A stretch of 64,000 nt of DNA from Planctomycetota bacterium (GCA_014192625.1 BJHM01000016.1:1-64000), one strand, 5' to 3'; counted from the first letter of the stretch, positions 1-8,300 are shown. Numbers and translations: made by a program. The notes: generated by a model from the sequence alone, not told the origin.

Positions 1-308
1 TGCCGAATCAGAAAGCAAGCGGTGGGGTGGCTTCATGCGTGACAAGCTCCAACCTGTCGAATCAGTGCTCATCGGCTCTAGAACGAAAGCCTAGTCCCGC
101 AAGCTGTCGTCCGGCAACTGCGTTGGCAGAGACTCTGCTGCACGGCCGTGAGGCCCAAACGTAGCAAGCGCGTGGCTTGGGTTTGCGGCGGCGGCGGGTC
201 AAAAGCCCGGGCAGCGCCGAAATGGCGCAGGCGAACAAGCGCGGGCACGGCGGATGGTCGCAGTGATGTGAGTGCCGTGTGACCAGTGCAGAACTCTGCC
301 GAAGCGCT

Positions 309-341
309 GCGCGTGCTGGATTGGCCTTCGCGCCTTTTTTT
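309..341 (+). terminator. Candidate intrinsic terminator (GCGCG stem plus T7)
   Basis: A five-base stem (GCGCG 309-313 with CGCGC 329-333) is followed after one base by seven T residues (335-341). The stem is short and the 15-base loop is long, so this is a weak candidate. The T-run also lies between TTGGCC (321-326) and GGCCAA (342-347), which can pair and would hide the T-run in a loop. No gene is visible upstream in the window. Confidence 0.3.
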
Positions 342-374
342 GGCCAACCGCGCGGCCCGCCTGCTCAGGCGAAA

Positions 375-411
375 AGCACCGGGCGCTGCGTCTCGCGGGC
401 CCGGCGGTGCT
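375..411 (+). ncRNA. Strong stem-loop, possible part of an unknown small RNA
   Basis: AGCACCG (375-381) is perfectly complementary to CGGTGCT (405-411). An alternative nested pairing, CCGGGC (379-384) with GCCCGG (399-404), is also perfect. A smaller hairpin (CGCCT/AGGCG) lies just before it and a T6 terminator lies 22 bases after it. I recognise none of the conserved cores of tmRNA, SRP RNA or 6S RNA. The structure is seen in the sequence; transcription is inference. Confidence 0.25.
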
Positions 412-432
412 AAACGTGCTGCTGCACTTTGG

Positions 433-463
433 CCGCCGGTCTGGCCCGACGGGGCGGTTTTTT
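433..463 (+). terminator. Candidate intrinsic terminator (CCGCC/GGCGG plus T6)
   Basis: CCGCC (433-437) pairs with GGCGG (453-457), with an inner GTC/GAC pairing (439-441 with 448-450), and six T residues follow at once (458-463). This is a reasonable Rho-independent terminator for a plus-strand transcript. It lies just after the strong stem-loop at 375-411, so together they may form the 3' end of a small RNA. Confidence 0.45.
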
Positions 464-878
464 CGCGCATGGCTTTCTTCATTGCCGGGTTCGGCTGCCT
501 AGCGATCGGTCGTGGTCCCGCCTTTTGCGGCTCGGGTGCAGGACAAAAATGAGGCGCAGGCTTGGCGGTTTGCCGATTTCCCGCCGCCGTGAGATTTCGT
601 AGGCGCGTCCTCACCCCTTGAACGCAGCACAAAGCTAGGCTTTGGCTGCTGCTTTACAGCATCATGGTATGCGTGAGTGCAGGTTGCTCGTGCGGTTCGC
701 GGTCGCACAATCTTTCCGCTGGCTGCCGCTGTACAAGGTCTTCGACCCGCCGAAAGCGCGTTTTAGGCCTTGGTGTCTGGCGGCTCGCATCGTCAGGGTT
801 GCATCCTTGAGGGACGGTCGCTACCCTGCTCGGCCCTTCGAACTGCGCCTTGCCTGGCGCGGCGATCGGATTTTTCGC

Positions 879-1109
879 ATGGAACAGAGCCTACCGCAGG
901 AATTGGTGAAGCAGGTCGCCGGCTCGTTCCGGCTCACGGCGCTCTTGCAGAAGCGCGTTCGTGAGTTGGTGCGAGGTCAGCGGCCATTGTTTGAAACCCG
1001 CGAACGCAATTTCATCAAGATTGCGCACGAAGAATTGAAGCGCGGCTTGATCGAGCTGGTCGCCGACGAAGATGCGCGCACCGCGCCGATGATGGACAAC
1101 AACGCCTGA
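879..1109 (+). CDS. rpoZ: DNA-directed RNA polymerase omega subunit
   Basis: This 76-residue protein fits the omega family, which binds the beta' subunit and helps assemble RNA polymerase. The segment around residues 13-30 (GSFRLTALLQKRVRELVRG) matches the family core, in which a Lys/Arg-rich helix follows 'L.vllQKR.rEL', and the middle carries the usual I..A..E...G.I helix. I chose the ATG at 879 because upstream in-frame sequence has no family similarity. The usual upstream neighbour gmk is absent from the window. A perfect hairpin follows eight bases after the stop. The length is normal for omega. Confidence 0.8.
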   Translation: MEQSLPQELVKQVAGSFRLTALLQKRVRELVRGQRPLFETRERNFIKIAHEELKRGLIELVADEDARTAPMMDNNA

Positions 1110-1116
1110 CCTGCCA

Positions 1117-1139
1117 GCCAGTCTCATTCTGAGACTGGC
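1117..1139 (+). terminator. Perfect 10-bp hairpin after rpoZ
   Basis: GCCAGTCTCA (1117-1126) and TGAGACTGGC (1130-1139) form a perfect ten-base stem with a three-base loop, eight bases past the rpoZ stop. There is no T-run after it, so it may be a U-less terminator or a 3'-end stabiliser. Similar U-less hairpins follow gltP and the ABC-F gene in this window. Confidence 0.5.
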
Positions 1140-1230
1140 GCCGCAAGTTTGGGCCTGGTTGGTTCAGAGTCGATAGTTCTGCGAGTCTGGCCGCAGTGGC
1201 GCAGCTAAATCTGCCGATAGCGGATGAGCT

Positions 1231-2106
1231 ATGTCCACGCGTATTCTGCATGTCGTATCTCCCGCGATTCTGCTCTGTTTTTCTAGCCTGTTCGCACAGT
1301 CGGAAAAGACTGCGCAGCCAAGGGCGGAAAAGCCTTCGAACACGATGGAGAGTCGGCTGGATCAGCAAGCTGATGAGATGCGCCGCCAGATGGTCGAAGG
1401 CAAGCCCTTCCGCAGCCATGTGCGCGTCACTACTCGCCTGAAGAACGGCAACACGATCCGTGGTGTTGTGAAGGATGGGCTCGTGGTCGAGCGCCTCGAT
1501 GGCCTGCGCTTCGTCGCGGCAGAAGAGGGACAGCCTGGTGCGGGGATTCGCATCTACTACTGGAACGGCGGTTCCAGCTACGTGTTCCTGCCGTTTGAGG
1601 AGGTGAGAGAGTGCAAGATCAACGAGCGCCTCACGCCGGCCCAACTGCGCGTCATCGAACTCGAAAATAAGCAGCGCGACGCGGCCTCGGAGAGAGACCG
1701 CCAGCAGGTGATCACTGCCGCCAATCCGTCGACCACAGATAGCACGGGACCTTTGGCTGCGCCCGCAGGTGAAATAGTTGCGCCGCAGGGTCAAGGCCAG
1801 AAGCCGCAGAACGCGACGAATAGCACGGCAGCGCAGGGGGGCCTCAGCAAGGATCAGCAGGAACTGTTTGCCCTTGTTCAGGATTACCCGCCGCTTTCTG
1901 GCTGGTGCCAGCAGAAGCGCGATGAGATCTCGCGCCGCATGGCGGTGATCGGCAGCAGGCCCAGCAACGCCGAGTTGCGCTTCGTCGCGAAATTTCTGGA
2001 TTGGCAAAGGGCCTGCGAGTTGTTCCACCTGCAGCCTGCTGTAACGGACCAACCGGCCCCGGCTGGCGAGGTTGACAGAGGCCGTCGCGGTCGCAGTAAC
2101 TACTGA
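1231..2106 (+). CDS. Secreted protein of unknown function
   Basis: The 291-residue product begins with a clear signal peptide (about residues 1-23, hydrophobic 'ILHVVSPAILLCFSSLFAQ' with cleavage after AQ). A compact beta-rich segment follows (about 62-135, including 'TRLKNGNTIRGVVKDGLVVERLDG'), resembling short Sm-like or SH3-like barrels but not assignable. A Gln/Ala/Thr-rich linker (about 165-205) leads to a C-terminal helical region (about 205-270) containing 'LSGWCQQKRDEI'. I do not recognise the family. It stands alone between rpoZ and fabD, 87 bases before fabD, so it could share a transcript with the fatty-acid and lipid A genes. Periplasmic location is inferred from the signal peptide. 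Confidence 0.65.
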   Translation: MSTRILHVVSPAILLCFSSLFAQSEKTAQPRAEKPSNTMESRLDQQADEMRRQMVEGKPFRSHVRVTTRLKNGNTIRGVVKDGLVVERLDGLRFVAAEEGQPGAGIRIYYWNGGSSYVFLPFEEVRECKINERLTPAQLRVIELENKQRDAASERDRQQVITAANPSTTDSTGPLAAPAGEIVAPQGQGQKPQNATNSTAAQGGLSKDQQELFALVQDYPPLSGWCQQKRDEISRRMAVIGSRPSNAELRFVAKFLDWQRACELFHLQPAVTDQPAPAGEVDRGRRGRSNY

Positions 2107-2193
2107 CCCGCCGCAAAGCGCCGTCATTCTTCGGCGCAGCTTTCGACCGAGCCTCTTGATCACAAGGCCGCCTGCGCGGGAAGCTAGCGCGCC

Positions 2194-3111
2194 ATGCAGC
2201 GCGCATTTCTTTTTACCGGTCAGGGTGCACAGTTTTCGGGGATGGGCAAGGAGCTCGCGGATCGCTTCGCGGTCGCGCGTGCGACGTTTGACGAAGCGGA
2301 TTCCGCGCTCGGCCAGCCGATCTCGACGCTGTGCTTTCAGGGGCCGGATGATCTGCTAGGTCTGACCGAGAACACGCAGCCGGCGACGCTGACCGTCGCG
2401 ATAGCAGCGTTCCGCGCGTTGGGCCTGAAGCCCGCCCTTGCCGCTGGCCACAGCCTCGGCGAATACGCCGCGCTGGTGGCGGCGGGCACGTTTCAGTTCG
2501 CGGATGCCGTGCGGCTCGTTCGCGAACGTGCCAAGCGCATGCAGAGCGCGGTGCCGGTCGGCACCGGCGGCATGGTTGTGTTGCGCAAGATGGGGCTCGC
2601 TGAGGTTGCTGCGCTGGTGGCGCAAGTAACGGCGGGCCTGTGTGAGATCGCCAACGTCAACGAGCCTGAGCAGATCGTCGTCAGCGGTGAGATCGCGGCG
2701 ATGGATCAGCTGGTCACACTGGCGCCACCCAAACGCGCGCTCAAACTCAACGTGAGCGTGCCGTTTCATTGCAGCATGCTGAAGCAGGCCGGCGAGGGCT
2801 TTGCCAAGGTGCTCGATGCGACGGCGATGCAGGACCCTGCATTCCCCGTGTGGTGCAATGTTGACGCCAAGCCCAACACGACGGCAGTCGCTGCGCGATC
2901 GGCGCTGCAGCGCCAGTTTGCCGGCCCGGTTTTGTGGCAGCAGACGATCGAGGGCATGTTCGCAGCAGGCGTGCGCCACTTTGTCGAGTGCGGGCCGAAG
3001 GCGACGCTCGTGAACATGGTGCGGCGGATCGCGTTGGCGAAGGGCATCGAAGGCGTAGAGACCGTCGCCGCAACGACCGCGGATGAGATCGCCGCGCTAA
3101 GAGCGACGTGA
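2194..3111 (+). CDS. fabD: Malonyl-CoA:ACP transacylase
   Basis: FabD moves malonyl groups from CoA to acyl carrier protein for fatty-acid elongation in the cytoplasm. The 305-residue product has the expected layout: GQGAQ at 9-13, the nucleophile elbow GHSLG at 85-89 (Ser87), an Arg near 112 that would bind the malonyl carboxylate, and His192 in 'VPFHCSML' completing the Ser-His pair. Length is normal for the family. Its stop overlaps the GTG start of lpxK by four bases (GTGA), so the two are translationally coupled. Placement at the head of lipid A genes fits supply of acyl chains for the outer membrane. Confidence 0.95.
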   Translation: MQRAFLFTGQGAQFSGMGKELADRFAVARATFDEADSALGQPISTLCFQGPDDLLGLTENTQPATLTVAIAAFRALGLKPALAAGHSLGEYAALVAAGTFQFADAVRLVRERAKRMQSAVPVGTGGMVVLRKMGLAEVAALVAQVTAGLCEIANVNEPEQIVVSGEIAAMDQLVTLAPPKRALKLNVSVPFHCSMLKQAGEGFAKVLDATAMQDPAFPVWCNVDAKPNTTAVAARSALQRQFAGPVLWQQTIEGMFAAGVRHFVECGPKATLVNMVRRIALAKGIEGVETVAATTADEIAALRAT

Positions 3112-4100
3112 GCTATGCGGCGCAGAACGTGCGCCAGGTGCTCTGGCCGCTCGGGCTCGTTTATGGGGCCTTGGCTGCGGCGCGCAATTGGACTTTTGCG
3201 CGCGGTGTGCGTGCGCAGCATCGGCTGCCAGTAACGGTCGTCTCGATCGGCAATCTGACAGTGGGGGGCACCGGCAAAACGCCGACGGTTGCTTGGCTAT
3301 GCGAGTTGGCTCGCGCGCATGGCCGCACGCCCGGCGTGCTCGCGCGTGGCTATGCAAGGGCCCCGGGGGCACTACTCAACGATGAAGGCGCGATGCTGCA
3401 GGCGCAGTTGCCGTGGCTCCTGCAAGTACAGGATCCCGATCGCGTGGCAGGCGGAAATCGGCTCGTAAAGCTTGGGGCTGACTTCATCGTGCTCGACGAT
3501 GGCTTTCAACATCGGCGGTTGCAGCGCGACGTGGACCTCGTTTGTCTTGATGCTGCACGGCCGTTTGGCAATGGTTCGTGCCTGCCGGCGGGCGACCTGC
3601 GAGAGTTTTGTTCGGGGTTGCAGCGTGCGGACTTGGTGCTGCTGACTCGCGCGAGCGCGGTGTCCAAAGACCAACTAGCAGCGCTGACCGCACGAGTAAA
3701 GCTCATCGCGCGCGCGCCTGCGTTGCCGGTGTTCGCTGCCGATCATGCGCCAAGCTTTGTGCAGCAGAAGCCAGGCGGGATGGTGTTGCCGCTCGCGTCG
3801 TTGCATGGCCAGCGTGCAGTGTTGTTGACCGCGGTAGCACAGCCTTTGAGTGTGCGGACCACTGCTGAATCGCTCGGTGTGCAGGTGGTGCGCGAGTTGC
3901 GTTACCGGGACCATCACCAGTTTACTCATGCGGAAGTCGACGCTGCGGCAGCGGCGGCGCGCAACGATCGTGCGATCGTGTTGACGACGGCAAAAGACGA
4001 CGCGCGGCTGTCGGCATATAGTCACGAGCGGCAGGTGTTGCACGTTGGCCTGCGCTTCCTCTCTGCGGTGCCATTGACGACAATGGTGGGGCTTGCATGA
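3108..4100 (+). CDS. lpxK: Tetraacyldisaccharide 4'-kinase
   Basis: LpxK phosphorylates the 4' position of the lipid A disaccharide precursor at the inner face of the cytoplasmic membrane. The 330-residue product has the family's N-terminal hydrophobic helix, the P-loop GGTGKT at 53-58 preceded by 'SIGNLTV', and the typical 'VLARGYAR' and 'DDGFQHRRLQRD' motifs. The GTG start at 3108 overlaps the fabD stop, and its own stop overlaps the next gene's start (ATGA). Together with the acyltransferase and hldE downstream, it shows that the organism makes hexa- or tetra-acylated LPS rather than lacking an outer membrane. Confidence 0.93.
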   Translation: MSYAAQNVRQVLWPLGLVYGALAAARNWTFARGVRAQHRLPVTVVSIGNLTVGGTGKTPTVAWLCELARAHGRTPGVLARGYARAPGALLNDEGAMLQAQLPWLLQVQDPDRVAGGNRLVKLGADFIVLDDGFQHRRLQRDVDLVCLDAARPFGNGSCLPAGDLREFCSGLQRADLVLLTRASAVSKDQLAALTARVKLIARAPALPVFAADHAPSFVQQKPGGMVLPLASLHGQRAVLLTAVAQPLSVRTTAESLGVQVVRELRYRDHHQFTHAEVDAAAAAARNDRAIVLTTAKDDARLSAYSHERQVLHVGLRFLSAVPLTTMVGLA

Positions 4101-5032
4101 AGCTTGTGGTGATGGATCGGGTGGTCTACTTGCTAGGTCGCGCGGCGATCGGGCTTGCGGCGCGGTTGCCAGAGGCAATCGGCTACGGTCTTGCCGCAGC
4201 TCTCGGCCGGCTCTACTTCCGTTGTGCTGGCCGCCGCCGTCGCAACGCATTGAAGTTCTTGCGCATTGCTCTGCCGGCTCATTCAGATGCCGAGCGGCGT
4301 CGCATTGGGGCGATTGCTGCGGGCAATGTGTTCAAGGTGCCGATCGACATGGCCCGAATCACGCGCCTGCTCGCTAGCGGCAACGACCTTCTCGACTTCA
4401 TCGATGTGTCGGAAACCCTGCCGAAGTTGCCGGCCAGAGGGCCCTTCCTGATTCTGAGTGGCCATATCGGCAGTTGGGAAATGGGGGCGGTGACCATTGC
4501 GCGAGTGCTGGGCGAGGCGCACGGCGTGGCGCGCACCTTCAAGAATCCGCTGTTGCAGGCTTGGATACTCGCCAACCGGCGGCGTGCGGGACTAAACATT
4601 CATCCGCGTCGCGGTGGGATCCGCGGCCTCGCAAAGGCCCTTGCCGCTGGTGCGGTCGGCCTGCAGGTTGTCGATCAACATCAACGGTTGCGCGGGGTCA
4701 TTGCGCCGTTCTTTGGTCAGCCGGCAAGCTGCGAGCGTGCGGCCGGAAGCCTTGCGTTGCGGTTTGGCTATCCCATTGTCACTGGGGTCGCGTTGCGCGT
4801 TGGCGCGGGTTTTCGATTTCGGCTGCTCGCCGCCATGCCATTCACGCCTTCGGTCAGCGCCGATAAGCAGGCGGACCTGCTGGCAACGATCACCAAGGTA
4901 AATGAGCAACTGGAGCACTTCATCCGGCTTGCCCCCGAGCAGTATCTCTGGTTGCACGACCGTTTTCGTGCGGCGATAGCTGCGAACGCGCCGACCTTGG
5001 AGGGCCTCGCCGATGAGCAGGAGGGCGAGTGA
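4097..5032 (+). CDS. Lipid A late acyltransferase (LpxL/HtrB family)
   Basis: This 311-residue protein belongs to the LpxL/LpxM family, which adds secondary acyl chains to Kdo-lipid A at the inner membrane. A hydrophobic N-terminal helix (about 8-40) is followed by the catalytic H-X4-E box at 123-128 ('GHIGSWE') and a later conserved Arg-rich region. The ORF starts within the lpxK stop (ATGA), so it is coupled to it. Which acyl chain it transfers cannot be told from sequence. There is a 196-base gap before the next gene, containing 15-base tandem repeats, so the operon may end here. Confidence 0.88.
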   Translation: MKLVVMDRVVYLLGRAAIGLAARLPEAIGYGLAAALGRLYFRCAGRRRRNALKFLRIALPAHSDAERRRIGAIAAGNVFKVPIDMARITRLLASGNDLLDFIDVSETLPKLPARGPFLILSGHIGSWEMGAVTIARVLGEAHGVARTFKNPLLQAWILANRRRAGLNIHPRRGGIRGLAKALAAGAVGLQVVDQHQRLRGVIAPFFGQPASCERAAGSLALRFGYPIVTGVALRVGAGFRFRLLAAMPFTPSVSADKQADLLATITKVNEQLEHFIRLAPEQYLWLHDRFRAAIAANAPTLEGLADEQEGE

Positions 5033-5161
5033 ATCAGATCTAACAAGCAGTCGCCATGCGCAAAGCCGCGGCATCGCCATGGAACTCGGGCGCGCATTCG
5101 CGCACCATGCTGCTTTCTTACGTGCCTGCAACTCACCGCCCTTGGCTACCCGCTCTCGGCA

Positions 5162-5206
5162 GTGACGTTCTAGGGCGTGATGTTTTTGGCAATGATGTTT
5201 TTGGCC
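5162..5206 (+). repeat. 15-base tandem repeat, three copies
   Basis: Three consecutive 15-base units occupy 5162-5176, 5177-5191 and 5192-5206. Units two and three share GATGTTTTTGGC exactly; the first is diverged. They sit in the spacer just before the deoxyhypusine-synthase-like gene, and the GATGACC motif then recurs at 5211 and 5229 over its start codon. The 15-base period recurs in the spacer at 43295-43403. Confidence 0.7.
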
Positions 5207-5228
5207 TAGTGATGACCCAGTCCAAGCG

Positions 5229-6188
5229 ATGACCGAGTCCCCCAATACGCCCCGTCCGTTGCGCATTCGTCCTTTGGCCGAACGTAAGAACCTCGTCAAA
5301 CAGGAGGACTTCGCCAAGGCTTTGCCGCCAGTCGAGGGATTCCTCGGTTGGTTTCGATCGCTGCCTGACATCTATGGCAGCAAGGCGCTAAAGCAGGTCG
5401 TCGAGGCGATTGTTGTGGCGCGGCTCGCAGGCAAGGAGGTGGGGCTATCGCTCGGCGCGCACGTGCTCAAGGTGGGCTTGTCGCCGCTGCTGATCGACTT
5501 GATGCGCCGCGGCTTTATCACCCACATCGCCACCAACGGCGCATCGGCAATCCACGACTGGGAGACGGCATATCAAGGCGCCACCAGTGAAGACGTGGCG
5601 CAGAATCTGCCGGACGGTTCGTTTGGTTTTTGGCGTGAGACGTTTACCGGAATCAATGGTGCGACCAAGCGTGCTTTGGAGCGAAGCGAAGGCCTTGGCC
5701 TCGCGATCGGCCGTACGATTCTCGAAGGCAACCTGCCGTATCGCCACCTGTCGGTGTTTGCGGAAGCGGCGCGCCTTGGTATCAAAGCTACGGTGCACGT
5801 GGCGATTGGCTGCGATATCACGCACATGGATCCAGAGCTTTCCGGTCGCGCCCTCGGCGAGTCATCGCTGCGCGACTTCTGGACCTTTGCTGACACGATC
5901 GGCCGCTTGCAGCACGGCGTGTGGTGCAACATTGGGTCGGCAGTGATCATGCCCGAAGTGTTTCTGAAGGCCGTCTCGATCGCGCGCAACCGTGGCCAGA
6001 TAACCAACGACTTCCTGACCGTCAATTTCGACATGATCGAGCAATACCGAGCCATGACCAACGTGGTCGCACGGCCGCCGAAGGAGGGCAAATCGGTGAT
6101 CGCGATGCACGAGATCGTATTGCCGCTGCTGCATCAGGCACTGTTGTGCACCGCGCAGGATCGCAACCTGCCGATGGAGATCCGCTGA
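5229..6188 (+). CDS. Deoxyhypusine-synthase-like protein
   Basis: The 319-residue product resembles the deoxyhypusine synthase fold: an NAD-binding region with 'THIATNGASAIHDWE', a middle 'GCDITHMDP', and 'GSAVIMPEVFLKA', a close match to the family's 'GSAVILPEVFL' block. Deoxyhypusine synthases transfer the aminobutyl part of spermidine to a lysine of archaeal or eukaryotic IF5A, which bacteria lack; some bacterial relatives are thought to act in polyamine synthesis. By eye, the catalytic Lys motif (SWGK) expected about 20 residues before the C-terminal 'IVLPLL' is missing (the region reads MTNVV). Its stop overlaps the hldE start (TGATG), tying it to LPS heptose synthesis. The true reaction is unknown. 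Confidence 0.75.
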   Translation: MTESPNTPRPLRIRPLAERKNLVKQEDFAKALPPVEGFLGWFRSLPDIYGSKALKQVVEAIVVARLAGKEVGLSLGAHVLKVGLSPLLIDLMRRGFITHIATNGASAIHDWETAYQGATSEDVAQNLPDGSFGFWRETFTGINGATKRALERSEGLGLAIGRTILEGNLPYRHLSVFAEAARLGIKATVHVAIGCDITHMDPELSGRALGESSLRDFWTFADTIGRLQHGVWCNIGSAVIMPEVFLKAVSIARNRGQITNDFLTVNFDMIEQYRAMTNVVARPPKEGKSVIAMHEIVLPLLHQALLCTAQDRNLPMEIR

Positions 6189-7660
6189 TGGACGACTCGC
6201 GCCGTTTGAGCCAGATCCTCGAGGCGTTACCACAAAAACGCATCCTGGTGATCGGCGACCTGATCCTCGATCGGTATGTCGATGGCAAGGCCGGTCGCGT
6301 TTCGCCGGAAGCGCCGGTGCTGGTGTTTGAGTTTACTAGTGAACGCTACTTGCTTGGTGGGGCATGCAATGTCGCTGCCAACCTGCGCGCCCTTGGGGCC
6401 GAGACAACGGTGCTCGGTGCGATTGGCGACGATGAGGCTGGTCGCACGTTGCGCACGCTGCTGCACAATGACGGGATCGATATCAGCGCGTTGGTTGTCG
6501 ATCAAGCGCGGCCGACGACGCGCAAGACGCGCTACGTCTCAAAGACCGCGCAAGTGCTGCGCGTCGACGAGGAAAGTCGCGCGCCGGCATCTGGCGACAC
6601 GGAGCAAGCGATGCTCGCCGTGCTTTCGCAGCGGCCGTTTCCGTGGCAAGGTGTATTGCTCAGTGATTACGGCAAGGGCGTGCTCACGCCGCAGGTCATC
6701 AAAGCCGCCGTCGCCGCTGCCAAGACCGTGAACGGTCCTGTCGTGGTCGATCCGAAGGGCAAGGACTATTCGATCTATCGCGGCGTTACCTTGCTCACGC
6801 CCAACCGTGAAGAGGCCGAGGCGGCAACCGGCATCACGATCAAAGGCACGGCAGAGTTGCACCGCGCGGCGCAGCGCTTGCGCGAGGTCACTGGCATTCA
6901 GACTGCGACCATCACGCTCGGCAAGGACGGCATCTTCTTTGAGACCGGCGACGGCTCGCACCAAATCCTGCCGACGGAAGCGCGGCAGGTCTTTGATGTG
7001 ACGGGTGCCGGCGACACCGTGGTTGCGGTGCTGACTTACTGCCGCACCTGCGGCGTGTCGCTCGAAGACAGTCTGCGGCTTGCCAACTGCGCGGCGGGGA
7101 TCACCGTCGGCAAGCTTGGCACCTGGGCACCGAGTCGTCAGGAGGTGCTGGCGATGCTCGGTGCTCGCAGTGCTGAGAGCATGGGCAAGATACTTTCCAG
7201 CGAGCAGGCATCGTCGCTGGCAACGCGCTTGCGCACTGAGGGACGGCGGTTGGTGTTTACCAACGGCTGCTTCGATATTTTGCACCCGGGCCACTGCGAG
7301 TATCTCGCCAAAGCGCGCAGCTACGGCGATGCGCTGATGGTGGCGGTCAACTCCGACGAGAGCGTGCGGCGGCAGAACAAGGCGCCTGGCCGGCCAGTCA
7401 ACTCACTCGCAGATCGCATGGCGGTGCTCGCTGCCTTGCAGGCGGTCGATCACCTCGTCGCGTTTTCTGAGGACACGCCGAAGGCGCTGATCGAGTTGGT
7501 GACTCCGCAGGTGCCCGCCAAGGGCGAGGACTGGCGCGACAAGGGAGTGGTTGGCCGCGAGTGGGTCGAGTCGCATGGCGGTCAAGTAATCCTGGTGCCG
7601 CTGCGCGCCGGCAACTCGACCACTTCAGTCGTCGATCGCATCCTGCGCGAGTGCCGATGA
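6188..7660 (+). CDS. hldE: Bifunctional heptose-7-phosphate kinase / heptose-1-phosphate adenylyltransferase
   Basis: HldE makes ADP-D-glycero-D-manno-heptose for the LPS inner core. In the 490-residue product, residues 1-325 form a PfkB/ribokinase-type kinase (GG at 57-58 near 'GGACNVAAN', GAGD at 273-276) and residues 350-490 a cytidylyltransferase-like domain with HPGH at 366-369. The ATG at 6188 overlaps the previous stop (TGATG). One oddity is that the family's usual 'RLKG' after the 'NSD' strand reads RQNKAP here (395-400), and the usual 'VKGGDY' reads 'AKGEDW', so the second domain may be weakened. A separate adenylyltransferase with intact RLKG follows 120 bases later. Confidence 0.92.
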   Translation: MDDSRRLSQILEALPQKRILVIGDLILDRYVDGKAGRVSPEAPVLVFEFTSERYLLGGACNVAANLRALGAETTVLGAIGDDEAGRTLRTLLHNDGIDISALVVDQARPTTRKTRYVSKTAQVLRVDEESRAPASGDTEQAMLAVLSQRPFPWQGVLLSDYGKGVLTPQVIKAAVAAAKTVNGPVVVDPKGKDYSIYRGVTLLTPNREEAEAATGITIKGTAELHRAAQRLREVTGIQTATITLGKDGIFFETGDGSHQILPTEARQVFDVTGAGDTVVAVLTYCRTCGVSLEDSLRLANCAAGITVGKLGTWAPSRQEVLAMLGARSAESMGKILSSEQASSLATRLRTEGRRLVFTNGCFDILHPGHCEYLAKARSYGDALMVAVNSDESVRRQNKAPGRPVNSLADRMAVLAALQAVDHLVAFSEDTPKALIELVTPQVPAKGEDWRDKGVVGREWVESHGGQVILVPLRAGNSTTSVVDRILRECR

Positions 7661-7780
7661 GTCGCGCCGGTCATCTGGAAACTGCCCGAGGGCGAAGCCG
7701 TGGTCAACTTCTCGTTGGCCGCAACAGCCTCGTGCCGCTATCTTCGTATACCGTAAATCCCTGTTTTTGAGGTTGGCAAA

Positions 7781-8299
7781 TTGGTTGTAGTCCCGCGTCA
7801 GCACCGTTCGAAAGACAAGCTGTTTCCTGACCGTCGCAGCCTCGCCGCAATCCTGGTTGGGCTGGTGGCGCAAGGTAAGACTGTCATTCTCACCAACGGC
7901 GTTTTTGACTTGCTGCATGTCGGTCACACGCGCTGCCTCGAAGATGCGCGATCGCGCGGCGACTTCTTGGTGGTGGCGGTCAACTCCGACGACAGCGCGG
8001 AGCGACTGAAGGGCAAGGGGCGGCCTTTAGTGCCATTAGCGGAGCGAATGGAAATGCTCGCGGGCCTAGGTTTCGTCGATTATGTGACGAGCTTTGACGA
8101 GGACTCTGCGGACCAACTGATCGAACAGTTGCGCCCATCGGTCTACGCCAAGGGCACCGAATACACGCTAAAGACCTTGCCCGAGCGCGAGACGCTCAAG
8201 CGGTTGGACCTGAAGGCGATTTTCGTTGGCGACAAGAAGTCGCACTCCAGCACGAAGCTGCTGCAGCAGGTTCAGAAGCTGAAGCTCAAGAAGGCCTGA
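7781..8299 (+). CDS. Stand-alone heptose-1-phosphate adenylyltransferase-like protein
   Basis: This 172-residue nucleotidyltransferase is homologous to the C-terminal half of HldE. It has 'TNGVFDLLHVGH' (HxGH at 46-49), the RLKG phosphate-binding motif at 75-78, and a C-terminal 'GDKKSHSSTKLL' that resembles the family's 'STT' end. The TTG start at 7781 is chosen because it lies nine bases after GAGG, a better Shine-Dalgarno than most genes here. It probably joins AMP to a sugar phosphate, either as the main heptose adenylyltransferase or for a related sugar. The C-terminus ends in a Lys-rich tail. Confidence 0.82.
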   Translation: MVVVPRQHRSKDKLFPDRRSLAAILVGLVAQGKTVILTNGVFDLLHVGHTRCLEDARSRGDFLVVAVNSDDSAERLKGKGRPLVPLAERMEMLAGLGFVDYVTSFDEDSADQLIEQLRPSVYAKGTEYTLKTLPERETLKRLDLKAIFVGDKKSHSSTKLLQQVQKLKLKKA

Positions 8300-8300
8300 G

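Larger units (their letters stand above)
1..878. other. Gene-poor left end, no convincing coding region
   Basis: No reading frame here shows a recognisable family or a start with good context. The open frames on both strands are rich in Arg, Ala and Pro, as expected for chance frames in GC-rich DNA. The frame entering rpoZ from about 642 is open but has no similarity to omega upstream of its methionine at 879. What the stretch does hold is secondary structure: a strong stem-loop at 375-411 and two terminator-like hairpins ending in T-runs (309-341 and 433-463), listed separately. A non-coding RNA or the 3' end of a transcript entering from the left is possible. Confidence 0.5.

Noticed and set aside
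642-878. N-terminal extension of rpoZ
   Set aside because: The frame is open from 642 but the extra 79 residues have no similarity to omega and are Arg-rich as in chance frames. The family start fits ATG 879.
1015-2163. 382-residue minus-strand frame opposite rpoZ and the secreted protein
   Set aside because: It is antisense to two better-supported genes, has Arg/Leu/Ala-rich chance composition and shows no domain.
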